From Piscicola geometra (Eukaryota > Annelida > Clitellata > Hirudinida > Piscicolidae), in assembly GCA_943735955.1 (NCBI GenBank), contig OX030959.1, positions 9,227,106 through 9,291,105 of the forward strand: a DNA stretch of 64,000 nucleotides. Direction: 5' to 3'. The notes under the pieces were generated by a model. The model saw nothing but the letters and a program-made list of their open reading frames with translations. It ran no database searches and was not told the origin of the DNA. How positions within the stretch are numbered: the first letter of the stretch is position 1; each line of letters starts with the position of its first letter. The position numbers and the translations under genes are program-made. Below, in pieces: positions 30,823 through 42,665 of the stretch.

Positions 30823-33800
30823 GTTGATGATGATGATGAGTTGAAGATGATGATGAGTTGATGATGATGATGAGTTGAAGATGATGATGAGTTGATGATG
30901 ATGATGAGTTGAGGATGATGAAGATGATGATGATTGGATGATAATGAGTTGATGATGATTATGATGATTAATCACCTCAAGTTCCTCTACCTCAGCCTGC
31001 ATCATCTCTTGCTGTTTGGCTGTCGTGATGTGTGTATGTATGTGCTCCTCAATGGTTGTTGAAGAATAATTGCATAAATATGCTGATGATATACAACTTC
31101 TTCAATTCATCACACCTAATATATCCAACCAAGCTACTAGTAACCTTACATCTTGCATACAAACCATGGAAACTTGGTTCCTCAATAACTATCTCCAGTT
31201 TAACACCACTAAATCAGAAATAATAAAACTAGGCACCACTTTTCAACTAAATAGTTTAAATATCATATAATCTGTCGACATCAACTCAAATAAAATCCCC
31301 ATCAATAACACTCTCAAAATACTCGGAGTCACCCTTGATAGCAAACTCACTTTCAAAAACCACATCACATTTATCATCCAATCGTCACACTAACATCTCA
31401 AAGCAATCAAACACGTACGCCCATTCATTACTACTGATCTCTCCGCCTCACTTTCCCGATGTCTGATACTTAGCAGACTTGACTACTGTAACTCGCTATT
31501 ATATAATATCACCAATCAAAAAATAAATCGTCTACAGTCAGTTTTAAACAAGGCTGCTAGAATCACACTCAATTGTGATTACCCAGGCTATCACCTTGTT
31601 CAGTCATCAAATGATAATCTTATAAAACTCCACTGGCTTCCTATAGACTTTCGAATATCCTTCAAAATAGCCATCACCACATTCAAAATTCTTCAAACCT
31701 CAATACCGTCATATCTCAGCAAACTCATAACTAAAATAACATCAAACAAACAACTGCGTTCATCTTCATCTCTTCTCCTCAACCAAGAATCCACTACAAA
31801 CAACATCTCAAAAAAAGCATTCCGTCACGCAGCTCCAACAATTTGGAATGCCCTTCCACCTGCACTTCGCAACATCAACAAATTTTCGACTTTCAAAGCC
31901 AAACTGAAAACTCATTATTTTAACTTAGCTTATCATTCATAATAATTACTCTATGCTACTCTTTGCTTTCCTTTTATAACATTACTATTATAATTATTTT
32001 TATTTCTTTATTGCACTACGACGTAGTGAGAGAGCTTCAGTTGCGTGCCCGGGCGCTATACGAAAACGACAATTTATTATTATTAAAGCTTCTTCATCAA
32101 AGTCCTAATCTCTCTTGTGCCTATCTAAAACCGTCTCGAGATGGGGCTGCATAATAAAAATTAACTTAAAGACTTACTCCAAGTGCTCAACTGCTGCTTC
32201 TGACACCAAGTGCCCATCCAAGCAGGAAAACTCCACCAGAACAACTTGAAATAGGGAGGTTCCATAACTTCTCTTACTAGACAGGTTTGGCGATTGGTTA
32301 CCTATGGATTCTGGCGTGAGATCACTGAAGTGGTGAATAAGAATTGCTGTTGTTTTGGAAAGAACCCGAACTTATTATCTTTGTAAAAAACAGCCCACTG
32401 GATACTATCTTTGATCAAGGCAGAGAAGAAACTCATTGAATCGGTTCCAGGGTTTGGCTGAGCTCGGGAGCCACCAGCTGAAGACACATGTCAAGTGCAT
32501 GTCCAACCACACTAGAATTTTTTCTATAAACGTCTTTTTCCACCTTAAACTTTGTGAAACCTGATATATCTTTATATCCGTTTCAACCAAACGCAGAACT
32601 TTATTCATGCCACTACTGAAGTGCGGTGTAGTGTGGGCGGCACAAATATTTTTTTACAACTTTATAATATTATATTATATTAAGTATTATATTAAGTAAC
32701 CTTATTATCGTAAAATTTGAGTAAATTAAACTATCTAATGATTTCTTTTTACTTGAAAACGCTGAGGCTTAAGCCTAAATCTTCAATTTAGTTTTTTAAG
32801 TGTGGGAGGGGGGTTTCACCAAAACTACTAACTTCCAATTTTTATGAAATAACCTAGTGAACCATATTCCAAGTGGACGTAACGAATTTCCACTTTTTCG
32901 ATTTTTTGCCTACTTATAGTTTCATACAGAGCTCTGGGTTACCACAGGGTTTAAATTTCGATTTCGAAATGCCTTCATCAATCAATCAATCACTAATTAT
33001 TTGTATATTTCATGTGGGGATAATCTTAAAAAACAACTATAATTTCAACAACAAAAATTTAGAGTGATCAGAATGTTCACGCAATAGAAACTGCAAACAT
33101 ATAAGCATACATTATTTTTAGACTGTCTGCATACTGTTAGAAAAGAAGATTTTTCATTTGATGGACTGTAAACTTGTAGCCCTTGCTTCAAAACTTTGAC
33201 ACTGTGAAACCTTTTCTAACTGTAAACGGAAGGTTCCAAGTCAAAACCAAAAAATCCTGTAGAGCAGTCTAATCTAATAACCAGCCACTAAAAAGTTATG
33301 GGCGTTGTTAAAAAAGCTGATTTTGTCTCTATAGAATAAAACTTTATTCAAAAAATGTTATAAGCGACTGGTAACCAGTTTCCTAAATATCTCTGGTGTA
33401 AATGCATAGCTTGTCCTCACATCTCATGATCAACAACCTTCATAATTTTTCTCTTCAATTTTTCCAAAAAGTCATTCAGTTTTCCAAAAGAAGAAAACAA
33501 TCGAAACCTTGTTTTTGACATTTTTTATACTAATTTTACTTAATATGTGTATCTAATAATTATAAATTCATAATTGATTTCTCGATATTTAGACAATAAA
33601 AATAAATTATTGATAATTTTAATTTATTAAATACTTATGTATGTATTTTAACAAAAATATTTGTTCACAGTTAATAAATAATCGAACTATGTTAGCAATT
33701 TTGTTAGTCAAGAGCCCAATGATCCATATTTGGACACGTCCCAAAAACCATAAAAATATTTCAAATTTTAAGTTATGATTTAAATTTCTACAATAAAACT

Positions 33801-33986
33801 AAACTGGAATTACGAATTAAAACTTTTTAAATAGTATGGATCATGGGGCGGGCTCTAATGGGCTAAAAATAAAAACACACACCAATTGCAAAGTGGTGCT
33901 GGAATGATGCATCCTTGTGTGAGAGAAGTCTGATGAGCTCAGAAGGTTCAAGATCTGCATGTCTGCCTGTGTACTCGAGAAGCTCT
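27710..33986 (-). CDS. MED4: Mediator complex subunit 4, 7 recognised exons, 5' exon(s) missing
   Basis: MED4 is a middle-module subunit of the Mediator complex, bridging activators and RNA polymerase II in the nucleus. Exons on the minus strand: 33986-33883, 31019-30976, 30406-30335, 29662-29600, 29508-29427, 29183 to ~29085, and 27832-27710 (stop at 27712-27710). Readable pieces are SELIRLLSHKDASFQHHFAI, KQQEMMQAEVEELE, KRDANIRQLQSNLKIAEEIL, IFEASQKLKLIEQASRRK, SSEELIKYAHKISASNSVNS, GDPRRPFPTEAEMHTGALF and the terminal VEVMSSDSSSSSSSDE. All match human MED4 in order. The first five junctions keep phase. The exon at 29183 ends in phase 1 while the last begins in phase 0, so one exon in between is unfound. 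The first ~40 residues upstream of 33986 are not located. Introns contain a LINE, a SINE-like piece and a chimeric hAT. Confidence 0.9.
28155..29048. mobile_element. Chimeric hAT element in MED4 intron
   Basis: The left end TAGAGCTGTTCTACGATT belongs to one hAT family. From about 28225 (TGAAGTTGTTATGACGAGTC) to the right end TCCGACCTCTA the sequence matches the TAGAGGTCGGAC family (compare 11080-11130 and 55560-56360). It includes a decayed piece of the hAT dimerisation domain at 28690-28960 (plus). Flanks do not form a target duplication. The empty site for the LINE at 11131-11727 is visible here. Confidence 0.78.
29205..29415. repeat. 15-bp minisatellite GGTGATGGTGGTTGT in MED4 intron
   Basis: About 13 near-identical units fill the intron between MED4 exons 29508-29427 and 29183-29085. 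The Met/Val- and Gly/Cys-rich frames are repeat translations. Confidence 0.95.
30473..30582 (-). ncRNA. tRNA-derived SINE-like segment
   Basis: On the minus strand GGGGCAGCGGATTACCTTAG, then CGGTAAAACGC, resembles a pol III box A. GTGGGTTCGCTTCCTACC resembles box B (GGTTCGANTCC). Spacing is about 35 bp, as in a tRNA. It is followed by unrelated sequence ending in a CTTCTTCTTC tract, as in a SINE. I see no clean cloverleaf, so a SINE head is preferred to a functional tRNA. Confidence 0.5.
30583..30965. repeat. GATGATGAGTT minisatellite in MED4 intron
   Basis: Irregular (GAT)n runs separated by GAGTTGATGAT or GAGTTGAAGAT blocks, ~380 bp. It adjoins the donor of MED4 exon 31019-30976. Confidence 0.95.
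31065..32095 (+). mobile_element. CR1/L2-like LINE 3' half in MED4 intron
   Basis: Starts inside the RT at KYADDIQLLQF (YADD catalytic motif). It continues through LKILGVTLDSKLTFKNHI, SRCLILSRLDYCNSLLYN, IKLHWLPIDFRISFKI and AAPTIWNALPPALRNINKF. In-frame stops occur near 31268 and 31392. It ends CGGGCGCTATACGAAAAC followed by (TTA)n, a CR1/L2-style terminus. 5'-truncated and dead. Confidence 0.88.
32160..33880. other. MED4 intron sequence without clear features
   Basis: AT-rich. Minus-strand frames at 32608-32302 look protein-like (SFFSALIKDSIQWAVFYKDN) but match nothing I recognise. A segment at 32790-32880 (CTAGTGAACCATATTCCAAG with a G-run) recurs inverted at 44050-44160 and is probably a short repeat. 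Nothing else seen. Confidence 0.4.
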
Positions 33987-34284
33987 CTGTCACCGTATTG
34001 ATAGAAAAAAGAGTGGTGCTTGAATGAGCTGTTTTTCAATGCTTGTAGTGTATAATAATTATTGAGTAATATATAGTGAAATTAACTGTATTTCGCTATG
34101 TACAGTGATAATTCATTTTGTTGTAAGTAAGATACTTTCTTAATAATTAATTATAGACATTATTTAAAAAATAATTTTATTTTACCTTTTAACATGTTTA
34201 AGTTTTAAAAAATAATAAAAAATATTTAAAAATTTCAAATTTAAAGATTAACTTGGTTATAATTACCTAGGCAGATTCTAATAA

Positions 34285-34320
34285 TACTAACTCTAACCCT
34301 AACCTTAACCCTGAACCACT
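34285..34320. repeat. Telomere-like CTAACC tract
   Basis: Degenerate CTAACTCTAACCCTAACCTT repeat. It resembles the core of the inverted-repeat elements at 25498 and 53160 but lacks their arms. Confidence 0.6.
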
Positions 34321-34559
34321 AACTTAATCTTAACTTTAACACTCGGGGCTTAATCTCAACCCTAATCCATGCATCATATGAAAGGGGGTGTCCAATTTTC
34401 ATATAGGTTTATGAATATTAATTAAATTTTTTATGCGGAAAATAAAAAATGAACAAAAAATGAAAAATTTACCTTTTAATTATTTGTAAAATCAAAAATT
34501 TATAGAAAATGCTCTTTTGGAAACATCAGTGTTGATGGAAGCATGGCAGCATACATTAG

Positions 34560-34885
34560 AATAGAAAAATTTTGCGAAAAAAATTATGAAAGGGAAGCTA
34601 ATAAGGTTTGGGTTTAAGTCTATGTATTTGTCTGACAGAGTTTGTGAACTCACTTTTGCCGATGATATCGCCTGCTCGAAAACGACCCATCGAGAGGCCA
34701 AACCCAGCTGGATGCTTTGAGACTCAGTGCATGGACGTTGGACTAGAAATAAATATTAAAAAGACCGAACAGATGCGTCTTAACCAACCAAATCCCTCTG
34801 TCTCGCCACCGATTGCAAAGCTTTTCATCGATGGCCAGGACATCGCAATCGTGAAAAACTTCAACTACCTTGGGTCGTTGTTATA
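34560..34885 (+). pseudogene. Reverse transcriptase fragment (FADD motif)
   Basis: Reads LIRFGFKSMYLSDRVCELTF, then ADDIACSKTTHREAKPS in one frame. It continues in a shifted frame with GLEINIKKTEQM and IAIVKNFNYLGSLL. The LTFADDIA motif and GLxINxxKTE order are typical of the non-LTR RT palm. Both ends are missing and a frameshift lies near 34710. Confidence 0.75.
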
Positions 34886-34907
34886 AAAACCTCACGCCAA
34901 ACACCGA

Positions 34908-35186
34908 TTGAAATATTTAATTGAAGTGCGGTATAATAAAAACGGCAAAATGTTAGTTATTCGTGAATATTTGGAAAAAAATTTAAGCTCCTCTAAATCA
35001 GCAAGAGTTTTGAAACAACTGCCTAAAAAAGATGTAATTTCAAAATACATACATACATATGTCATTCGTTTCAAAAGAAAAATATCTTTTCGAACTAGAG
35101 CTTTCCAAATGATTAATAAGAATATCCAATGGTTAAGAATTCCCACATCATTAGGCCCTCAATGTAAAAATTTAAAATTTATTTAA
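34908..35186 (+). CDS. Unrecognised 92-residue basic ORF
   Basis: Lys-rich ORF (start MKYLIEVRYNKNGKMLVIRE; pI clearly basic) between an RT fragment and a hAT fragment. Compositionally it is not repeat-derived. I do not recognise the family. It could be a piece of a transposon gene or a chance ORF in AT-rich DNA. Confidence 0.2.
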   Translation: MKYLIEVRYNKNGKMLVIREYLEKNLSSSKSARVLKQLPKKDVISKYIHTYVIRFKRKISFRTRAFQMINKNIQWLRIPTSLGPQCKNLKFI

Positions 35187-35189
35187 ACA

Positions 35190-35500
35190 AATGAAAGAGT
35201 TGAAAAAATTAGTAGAAGATAAGAAACCTCCAAACCTATACAGCATTCACCAAACAAGAGACGAAGAACATATATTACTTCAGATTCGGAACATGAAGAT
35301 ACCTCAATGATTACTTAGTCAATCATTCAACGTTATAGAACAGAGGAAGGCTTAGAGATTAATTCACCTCTTGTTTGGTGGCAACAACATGAAGATAGTG
35401 AAACTTTCAAGTACTTGTCCTCTCCTTCAATTACAGTTCCATTCAGCTTGTCAAGGCATATGTAGAAAACTTGTTTGCTTGAGTGACTGGCTCAAATAAG
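35190..35500 (+). mobile_element. hAT fragment, plus orientation
   Basis: The stretch from AAACAAGAGACGAAGAACAT to TTCATTCAGCTTGTCAAGGC is the inverse of hAT sequence at 35960-36215 and 14150-14405. It is a degraded copy of the same dimerisation-domain region, lying inverted just upstream of the copy at 35708. Confidence 0.7.
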
Positions 35501-35707
35501 ATGTGTGACAATTGCATTTTTTATCATTTATGGATATTTTTTTTTCTTTCATATGTGGGTTACTTTTATAAATAAATTTTGATAAAACTTCTATTACAGT
35601 TGTGAGAAAATAAAATGGATGAAATATAATTTTTTGAACTTTTTGCTTAAATAAATTTATAATTATAAATAATTGTTACGCTAAATAACGAAAATATATT
35701 TTTATTA

Positions 35708-36788
35708 GAGATGTTCTACGATTAAAAATTTTAATCGTATTTTAACGCAATGTTTTTAGCATTTTTGACATTAGTATAATAAAAAAATTCTTGAAAATGT
35801 CATAGAAAATTTATCAGAATTTAATTATAAAAGTAATCCACATTTGAAAGAGAAAAAACGGATCCATAAATGATAAAAGGTTCAATTGTCACACATCCTT
35901 TTTGAGCCAGTTACTCGAGGAAACAAGTTTTTCAACATTAGTTCGATCTAAAGAGACTATTTTCTTGCTAACTATGTCTCCTGACAATCTGAGTTCACAT
36001 GGAACTGTACTTGCAGGAGATGACAAGTACTTTCCTGCAAGTTTCGCAAAAGTCGGATATTCTCCTTCGTGTTGTTGCCACCAAATAAGAAGACAAATCT
36101 CAAAGCCCACTTCAGATTCTGTTCTATAACGTTGAATTATTGACTTTGTCATAATTGGCGTATCTTCATCTTCAGAATCTCAAGTTAAATATGTTTGTAG
36201 TCTCTTGTTTGGTAAAAAGGCTGTATAGTTATGGAGATTTTTCTCTTTTAATATTTTATCCAACTCTTTCCACGCTGCTTGTCTTTCATCCCTTTGAGGA
36301 CATTTTAAGTTTTTAAATCGGGGGTCTAATGATTTGGCCATTTTTAACCATTGGATATTTTGATTAAACTTTATCTGCTCCAGTTTAAAAATATTTTTTT
36401 AAAACGAATGATTTAACCTGGATCCTCTTCTCAACTGCATAATTCTTGTGTAGGATGACAAAATGGAGGTAAAACTATTGAACATGTTACGTATTTTCAC
36501 CCTATAAAAGTTCTGTTGCAAATCTACAAGGAATGAGAGGTTTTTGATGAAATTCAATTTTTCCCATTCGTTTATTGACAGTAAATTGAGAGAGTATTTG
36601 TGTTCACTCACTGACAACGTTGCCAAAACAGATTCTTTGCAATCAATTAGTATCTCTATCATCGGAAGTTTCAAATGCATTGAAATTTTTGAATGCGTTA
36701 AAAAAATTTATGAGTTGAAATTGTTGACGGTGTTAAATTTTTTTAACGGCGTTAATCGAAAGTTAACGTAGATTAAAGCATAGCTCTA
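35708..36788 (-). mobile_element. hAT remnant of the TAGAGCTGT family, both ends present
   Basis: Left TAGAGATGTTCTACGATTAA, right TTAAAGCATAGCTCTA. Minus-strand 36152-35889 encodes YPTFAKLAGKYLSSPASTVP and a degraded FER.FS region. The 36680-36399 frame has other transposase-like residues. Length ~1.1 kb implies a large internal deletion. Flanks are AT-rich and no clear 8-bp duplication is visible. Confidence 0.78.
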
Positions 36789-37395
36789 ATTTTAATATAT
36801 AATTTACGATTAAGTTATATTAAAATTTCAGCAAAAGATTTAAAGAAATAGGTTTTAAATGAATAAAAAAAAATTTTTTTCAATACCCCACAACTTTTAC
36901 TCATTTGAGTGGAAGACCCGAAGCCAGTGTTTTCATATTTAAAGATGAGTAGAATACTTCCCAATATCACTGTACATATAATCAACGTTTATAGTTATTC
37001 TCTTTTTTTTTAGTCTTAATTTTATTTTTTAGAAATTTATTTTAATTATAGTTTTATGAATAATACTTAGGAATTTTTTATCCTATTGTTTTGCTCCTTT
37101 AGAATATAAACAGACTTGGAAACGATCTCGATGTCTTCGAGCAGAGAAAGCAGCAAAAGTCGAGTGCTTGTCTTGCTGTCCATTTGAAACTGCATTGAAA
37201 ACACCTTTAAACAATATGTTAATTTTTAAAGTGAATGAGAATTCAAAAACAGCTTTTCAATATTTCTAACTAGATTCAGGTTTCACTTCAAGCACTTGGC
37301 ATTCAAAACTTCAAAAACACCGACCAACAGCCATTATGGTGTCTGAAAATGTTTACCTGATTTTACATAAATTTGATCCCCTGAATTCAAATATG

Positions 37396-40275
37396 CATGG
37401 GCGGCGATCCCGGGGGGTCCTGGGGTCAGAAACCCCCCACTTTTTTTAGTGGGGGGGTCCACATTATTAGGGACCCCCCCACTTTTTTCCCATTTTTTAT
37501 TCAAAAAATTCTATTTGGATATGAGCAAAATCGTCAACCATGGCATAAAAGTAAAGGTTTATACAGTAATACATTATGAGTATGTATAGTTATAGTGATA
37601 GCTGTCTAAAACAAAAATATTCTTTGCTTACTTAAATACTCCTTTAACTCATCATCATCATCACTCCTTCAACTACTTTTTTTTATCACCATGGCGTAGG
37701 CGGGAATCCTGAGGGGGTCCTGGGGTCCATCTTTACAAGGACCCCTCACTCTATTAAAAATACACATTTTTCAACTCTAATTTTGATACGAGCGTAATCT
37801 TCAACCATGGGATAAAAAATTCTAATACTTTAGGTATGTATGGGCAGCAATGCTAGGGGGGTCCTGGGGTCCATCTTAACATAGACACTCCTCAGTTTTT
37901 CAAATACAATAATTTCTCAACTCCTATCTTAATACAAGCATAATCGTCAACCATAGCATGAAACAGAATTGTTATTCAGTAATATGGGTAGGCGTAGTTA
38001 TAGTGATAGCTGCCTGAAGCAAAATTATTCTTTGCTTACTCAAATACTCATCCACCTACAAATTAATAAACTACATTTATAAAAATTAAATTTCTGATTT
38101 TTTAATTTTCGCAAGCAGACATTCAAAATGATTTTCAGAAAATATCGGTTCACTTTATGCAAGCAGACAGATTTACATTTTTATAAAAAAATCATTCATA
38201 TTGTGCTACTTATTTTGCATGGGCGATATTCATGGGGGATTCTGAGGTCCACTTCAATATCGACCCTTACAATTTTTTAGATGAACCAAAGTTAATGAAT
38301 TTCAAAAGGCTTCGAACATTAACTAAAGTTTTGGTTAAATCAAACTACAAGCTTCATATCGCATAACTGACAAAAAGAAATGCTGATGCTTTTAGCTCAT
38401 TCTTTCGTTAGAAACATAGTGTGCACTGTTAATGCCGAATCAAGCCAGTTTGGTGTTGTGGTTAACGGCACACAAGACTGCAATGGGTTAGAGCAGGAAT
38501 CGATATGCATTCGTTTTTTTATGAAGCTCTGAATGTTAATGAACAGTTTATTGGTTTATTCAGCCCACTAGCACGATCGGAAAAACATTATCTGCTGTAG
38601 TAAAAGATGTTCTGATCAGAATTATGCTACCTATAGAAAAACTAAGAGCTCAGACTTATGACGGAGCTGCTAACATGAACGGCCGATATAACGGTTGTCA
38701 GGCTATTATCAGCAGTGAGCATCCGCTTGCATTGTTTTTCCAATGTTCTGCACACTGTGCAAATCTTGTTGCCCAGCACACAGCTGCCGCAAATCTTTTT
38801 TTGAGCAATTCCCTTCAGTTTGTCCAAGAGTTAGGTGCTTTTTACAATCGTTCAGGGAAGGTCAAGTTTAGTGATGCTTTAGTGTCTCTTGTAATTGACT
38901 TTTCTGATGAGCCACTGAATAAAAAGTATAGTATAAAACTTCTTTGTCCTAGAAGATGACTGACCAGAGTATCTACAGTGTCTTCTGTGCTTGAACATTA
39001 TGAAGTGGTACTTGTTAGCCTGGAATCATTTGCTTCCATTGGTACTGCTGATGAAACAGCTGTAAAGGCTCGAAGCTTTTTTCAACAAGGAACTACTGCA
39101 CTGGCCCTCAAGAAGTTGTTTTGGTGTTTTCACTTCTGGAACAGTTAAAAAAGTCGTTGCAATCAGCAAGTGCCAAGGTCAGTGGAATGGTTGCAGCGAC
39201 TGATTCAGTTTTGCAAGAGCTGCGTCGCCTACCATCAGATGAACAGTTTAATGCCATTTTCAGAGATGTCAACAGTATGGTTTTGGCATATGATCTCGAG
39301 CCGATTGCTGTACCTCGGGTGCAAAAGCCGCCACAAAAGTATTTTGGACTGGGGCCAGCTTATGTAACAACAACGGCAGAGGAACATTATCGAGCAGCAT
39401 ATTACGCTGTCATAGACATTGCAATCATGCAACTCACAAAAAGGTTCAATCGAGATTCTCCTGGTTTGCGTTCATACTTGCAGCTGGAGACAATGTTGCT
39501 AACTGGTGAAGTGAACCATGATATTTACAAGCAGTATCGTGAGTTAAATGAATCTGGTCTTTGTTCACAATGAACTATGTTTAAAGACCAGAATGAAGTT
39601 TAGAACAAACGCAAAAAGTAATGAAAGCTATGATCACGGAAGTCAGAAATCTGTTTCCCTAGGTTGAAAGATTGATCAGGTTAATGCTTGTGTGTCCAAT
39701 AACGTCATGTACTGCAGAAAGATCTTTTAGTGCTTTGCGGCGTCTTAAGACTTAGTTGCGTGCACCTATGACACAGCCTCGCTTGAATTCACTGGCCGTT
39801 TGTCATGCACATCAGGATATACTTGACAGTCTGGATTTAAAAAGACTAGCAGAAGAATTTTCCAGTCGGTCAGACATTCGAAGGAGTCTTTTTGGAAATT
39901 GGAGTAAACGTGCTATGGGGAGAGAGCAGAAGGACGGATTCTAAAGATACACTGTGGGCCAAAAAAAATCTCCCAATGTATAACTTTGGCAAATTTAAAT
40001 CTATTTGAATAGAAGACAAATAATAAAAAGTACTAAAATTGCTATTGTTTTTCTTCAAATCGCTCATAGCGGCAATAGAAAAGTATTTTTATTGAGTATA
40101 AATTTTTTTTTAATGTTTGGTGATACAAATATTAGTAGTTGATTCAAAGATAATTTGCACTACAGCAAACAATACTAAATAGTATCGCTTGTAATGTATT
40201 GGTCGATACCGGTTCTTTGATTCCAACCCTGGGGAGGACCCTCCCCCCAAGATTTTCCGCAGATCGCCGCCCCTG
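37396..40275 (+). mobile_element. ZMYM-type hAT transposon, copy 1, with 8-bp near-perfect target duplication
   Basis: Left end CATGGGCGGCGATC, right end GATCGCCGCCCCTG. Flanks are CAAATATG (37388-37395) and TAAATATG (40276-40283), 7 of 8 identical. Plus-strand transposase pieces: SSQFGVVVNGTQDCNGLEQE (~38440), LRAQTYDGAANMNGRYNGCQ (~38645), FFQCSAHCANLVAQHTAAAN, then MTQPRLNSLAVCHAHQDILD near 39760, just after AERSFSALRRLKT and an in-frame stop. Several stops and frameshifts make it dead. The left end is duplicated in tandem (see findings). Confidence 0.87.
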
Positions 40276-40283
40276 TAAATATG

Positions 40284-41284
40284 GCAGTAGTTTTTTCCTA
40301 GCAGCTCGAGTTTTTGAGATATAACGTTTTTATCCTTTGTATGCTCCACGATTTTTAATTAAATTGAAGAAACTAAATCATTTTTTTATTTTAAAAAATT
40401 TATATGGTAAAATATTAAAAATATGTTTATGATTTTAAAAAAATGAATTACTGAGCATTTTAAACAGCGTTTTGAGCTATCAATAAATAGACGCCAATCG
40501 CGTGGAAAATATTTTGAAAGACCCAATTTTTCCAAAAGTTCACTAATTCCATCAAAAAACAAATATGTGTCATTTTGAGAGCAACAAACTCATTTATTTT
40601 TCACGTTAAAAAAATATTTTAGATTCTTTTTCAATTAAATTTTTTCATGTACATTTTTTTCATTCAATCTAGAAGCTATTAATTAAGAAGCTTCTTTTGA
40701 CAATTTGAGATTTCTGATTAGATTAATTAATTCATTCTTGTTGAAACTTTGAAGAATTTATGACACTACTTCGTAATCCCCATCACCTTCAATAGCATCA
40801 GAAGCCACATCGGCATTTCTTCTAATTGAGGAACCGGTCGTCTAGCAGTAACTAATTCGAGATAAGTCCACTTATTTGTTTCGATTCCAATTATATTAAA
40901 AGAAAAGAAAAAATAAAAATCCTCAAAATGGATTTAAGTTTCTCTCGAAACCATTAGTATGCCAAATTTAAACTATTTTTTTCCAGTACTGTGAGTGTTG
41001 TGAATGTTCTTTACATATTTTACAGATCCGGTGTGGTGCTCAAATTTATCCTAATCATTAAGTTTAACACCAAAGTAACCAAGCTTTCATCATAAAATCA
41101 CTAATAGTTTTTCTGTTTTTTATGTGAATTTTCCAAAAATATAGCAAAACACTTCTTCTACTTGAAATATTTTTTAGTATTTTCACAAATGCATATATAA
41201 TAGTTTCAAAAACTATATTTTAAGTTCAATACTAAAAAACATAGAGATTTCTATTGCATAGTTTTATTAAATATAGTAAAATAT
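40284..41284. other. AT-rich stretch without recognised feature
   Basis: No coding sequence, TIR or tandem array recognised. Confidence 0.4.
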
Positions 41285-41690
41285 GGACATCAGGACATCC
41301 TCTATGGCGAGCTGGCTACAGGACAACGTCCAGTTGGTCGCCCGCAACTACGCTTCAAAGACGTCTGCAAACGCGACCTCAAACTTACGGGTATCGACCC
41401 TGGCAGATGGGAAGAGCTAGCAGATGACCGGAGGGGCTGGCGCCAGACTGTCCACAAAGGCATCAAAAAGGGCGAGGAAGAACGCAGGCAACATCTGGAA
41501 TCCCGAAGGCAAAGAAGAAAAATGAGGCACCAGAATCAGGCTCTCGATCCTCCATCCAACTTCACCTGCAGCTGCTGCCACAGAGACTGTCGATCCAGGA
41601 TTGGTCTGCTGAGCCACTCTAGAAGCTGCCGTCAAACAACACATCAGAGCGCTATCATCATCTCACGAGATGGATGAATGCCAACCAAAA
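41285..41690 (+). mobile_element. 3' fragment of the zinc-finger non-LTR retrotransposon
   Basis: From GACATCCTCTATGGCGAGCT to ATCTCACGAGATGGATGAAT it is nearly identical to the 3' end of the element at 15005-17450, in opposite orientation. It includes the terminal finger CSCCHRDCRSRIGLLSHSRS. 5'-truncated. Confidence 0.9.
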
Positions 41691-41794
41691 TATGGAGTAA
41701 AAACTGCAGATAAAAATGCAACTTATCTGAAAAACTAGAGCTGGTAAAAATAAAGTTATTTTATATTTGAAATCAGCACCTCAAATTTTTTTTT

Positions 41795-41865
41795 ATGGTC
41801 TATACTGTTCACAGCCTGACAGGCGCATGCCATGTTACAATGGTTCTGAGAACCATGGTCTTATG
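41795..41865. mobile_element. LINE 3'-tail fragment
   Basis: Inverted match to the tail at 11670-11710 (AACATGGCATGCGCCTGTCA-like), next to an A/T run. Confidence 0.6.
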
Positions 41866-41999
41866 CGCAGTTAAAATCAGTTTTAAAATTCAAGACACCT
41901 GTGTAATCGAAAAAAATTTAAACCAGTTAAATTTTTTCCAAATGTATTAAGAAAAAAATTGGAAATAAAAAAATTTATGTATTGAGAGATGTGTACGTG

Positions 42000-42065
42000 G
42001 CTGAGTGCTTAACGACACGCGGACATAGGTGGTGGCTTCAATTCTCCCTGCTATCCTCTTCAATG
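42000..42065 (+). ncRNA. tRNA-like SINE head
   Basis: CGTGGCTGAGTGCTTAACGA resembles a leucine-tRNA-type box A, and GGTGGCTTCAATTCTCCCTG, ~30 bp on, resembles a degraded box B. No intact cloverleaf seen. Confidence 0.4.
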
Positions 42066-42234
42066 CTTTGAAGAATTCTCCAAAATGCTGATGCTGATGA
42101 TGATAAGGACTGCACTATTGAGGTTCACCATCATTAGAGTCTTCGTTAGAAAAAGCATAGGCAAAATACATATAGAAAATCATCCACCATCATTATCATC
42201 CCCACCATTTCAAAAATCTTCTTTATTAGCCTGA

Positions 42235-42420
42235 TCATTACCATCAAACTTTCTACAAGGGTACTGTTCTTCAGATAGATTAGAGATAGCTGCAGCAGCC
42301 AAAATACCAGACTTTATGAGAACCACATCTGCACCAGTGGCCATGAGGAATTAGTAAGCAGGATCTGCTGCAAATTTTGGAGAATCCTACTCAGCATGGA
42401 CAATCCTGGTGGTGCGGTTC
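42235..42420 (-). pseudogene. Unidentified protein-like fragment with in-frame stops
   Basis: On the minus strand a frame reads DSPKFAADPAY, a stop, then FLMATGADVVLIKSGILAAA and AISNLSEEQYPCRKFDGND. It has normal globular composition, unlike surrounding AT-rich DNA. In-frame TAG and TAA codons precede it. I do not recognise the family. Confidence 0.35.
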
Positions 42421-42464
42421 CCTTCTTCCCCCACTTGAGAAAAATTTAAACTTTTGTTTTGATA

Positions 42465-42665
42465 AGAATATTTAGTTTTAGACAGCTATCACTATAATTA
42501 CACATAATTATGATATATTACTATATACACATTCTGTTTTATTCCATGGTTGACATATAAAAACAAAAGCTTTAAAATCTTTTCAGTGAAAAAAGTGAGG
42601 GGTCAATGTTAAAGCAATGCTAACAAAAAGTAGGGGGTCTGAACCCCAGGACCTCCACCCATGTT
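42465..42665 (-). mobile_element. End fragment of the ZMYM-type hAT
   Basis: GACAGCTATCACTATAATTA through GAACCCCAGGACCTCCACCC, inverted, matches the left-end region of copy 1 (37400-37610). ~200 bp only. Confidence 0.7.
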
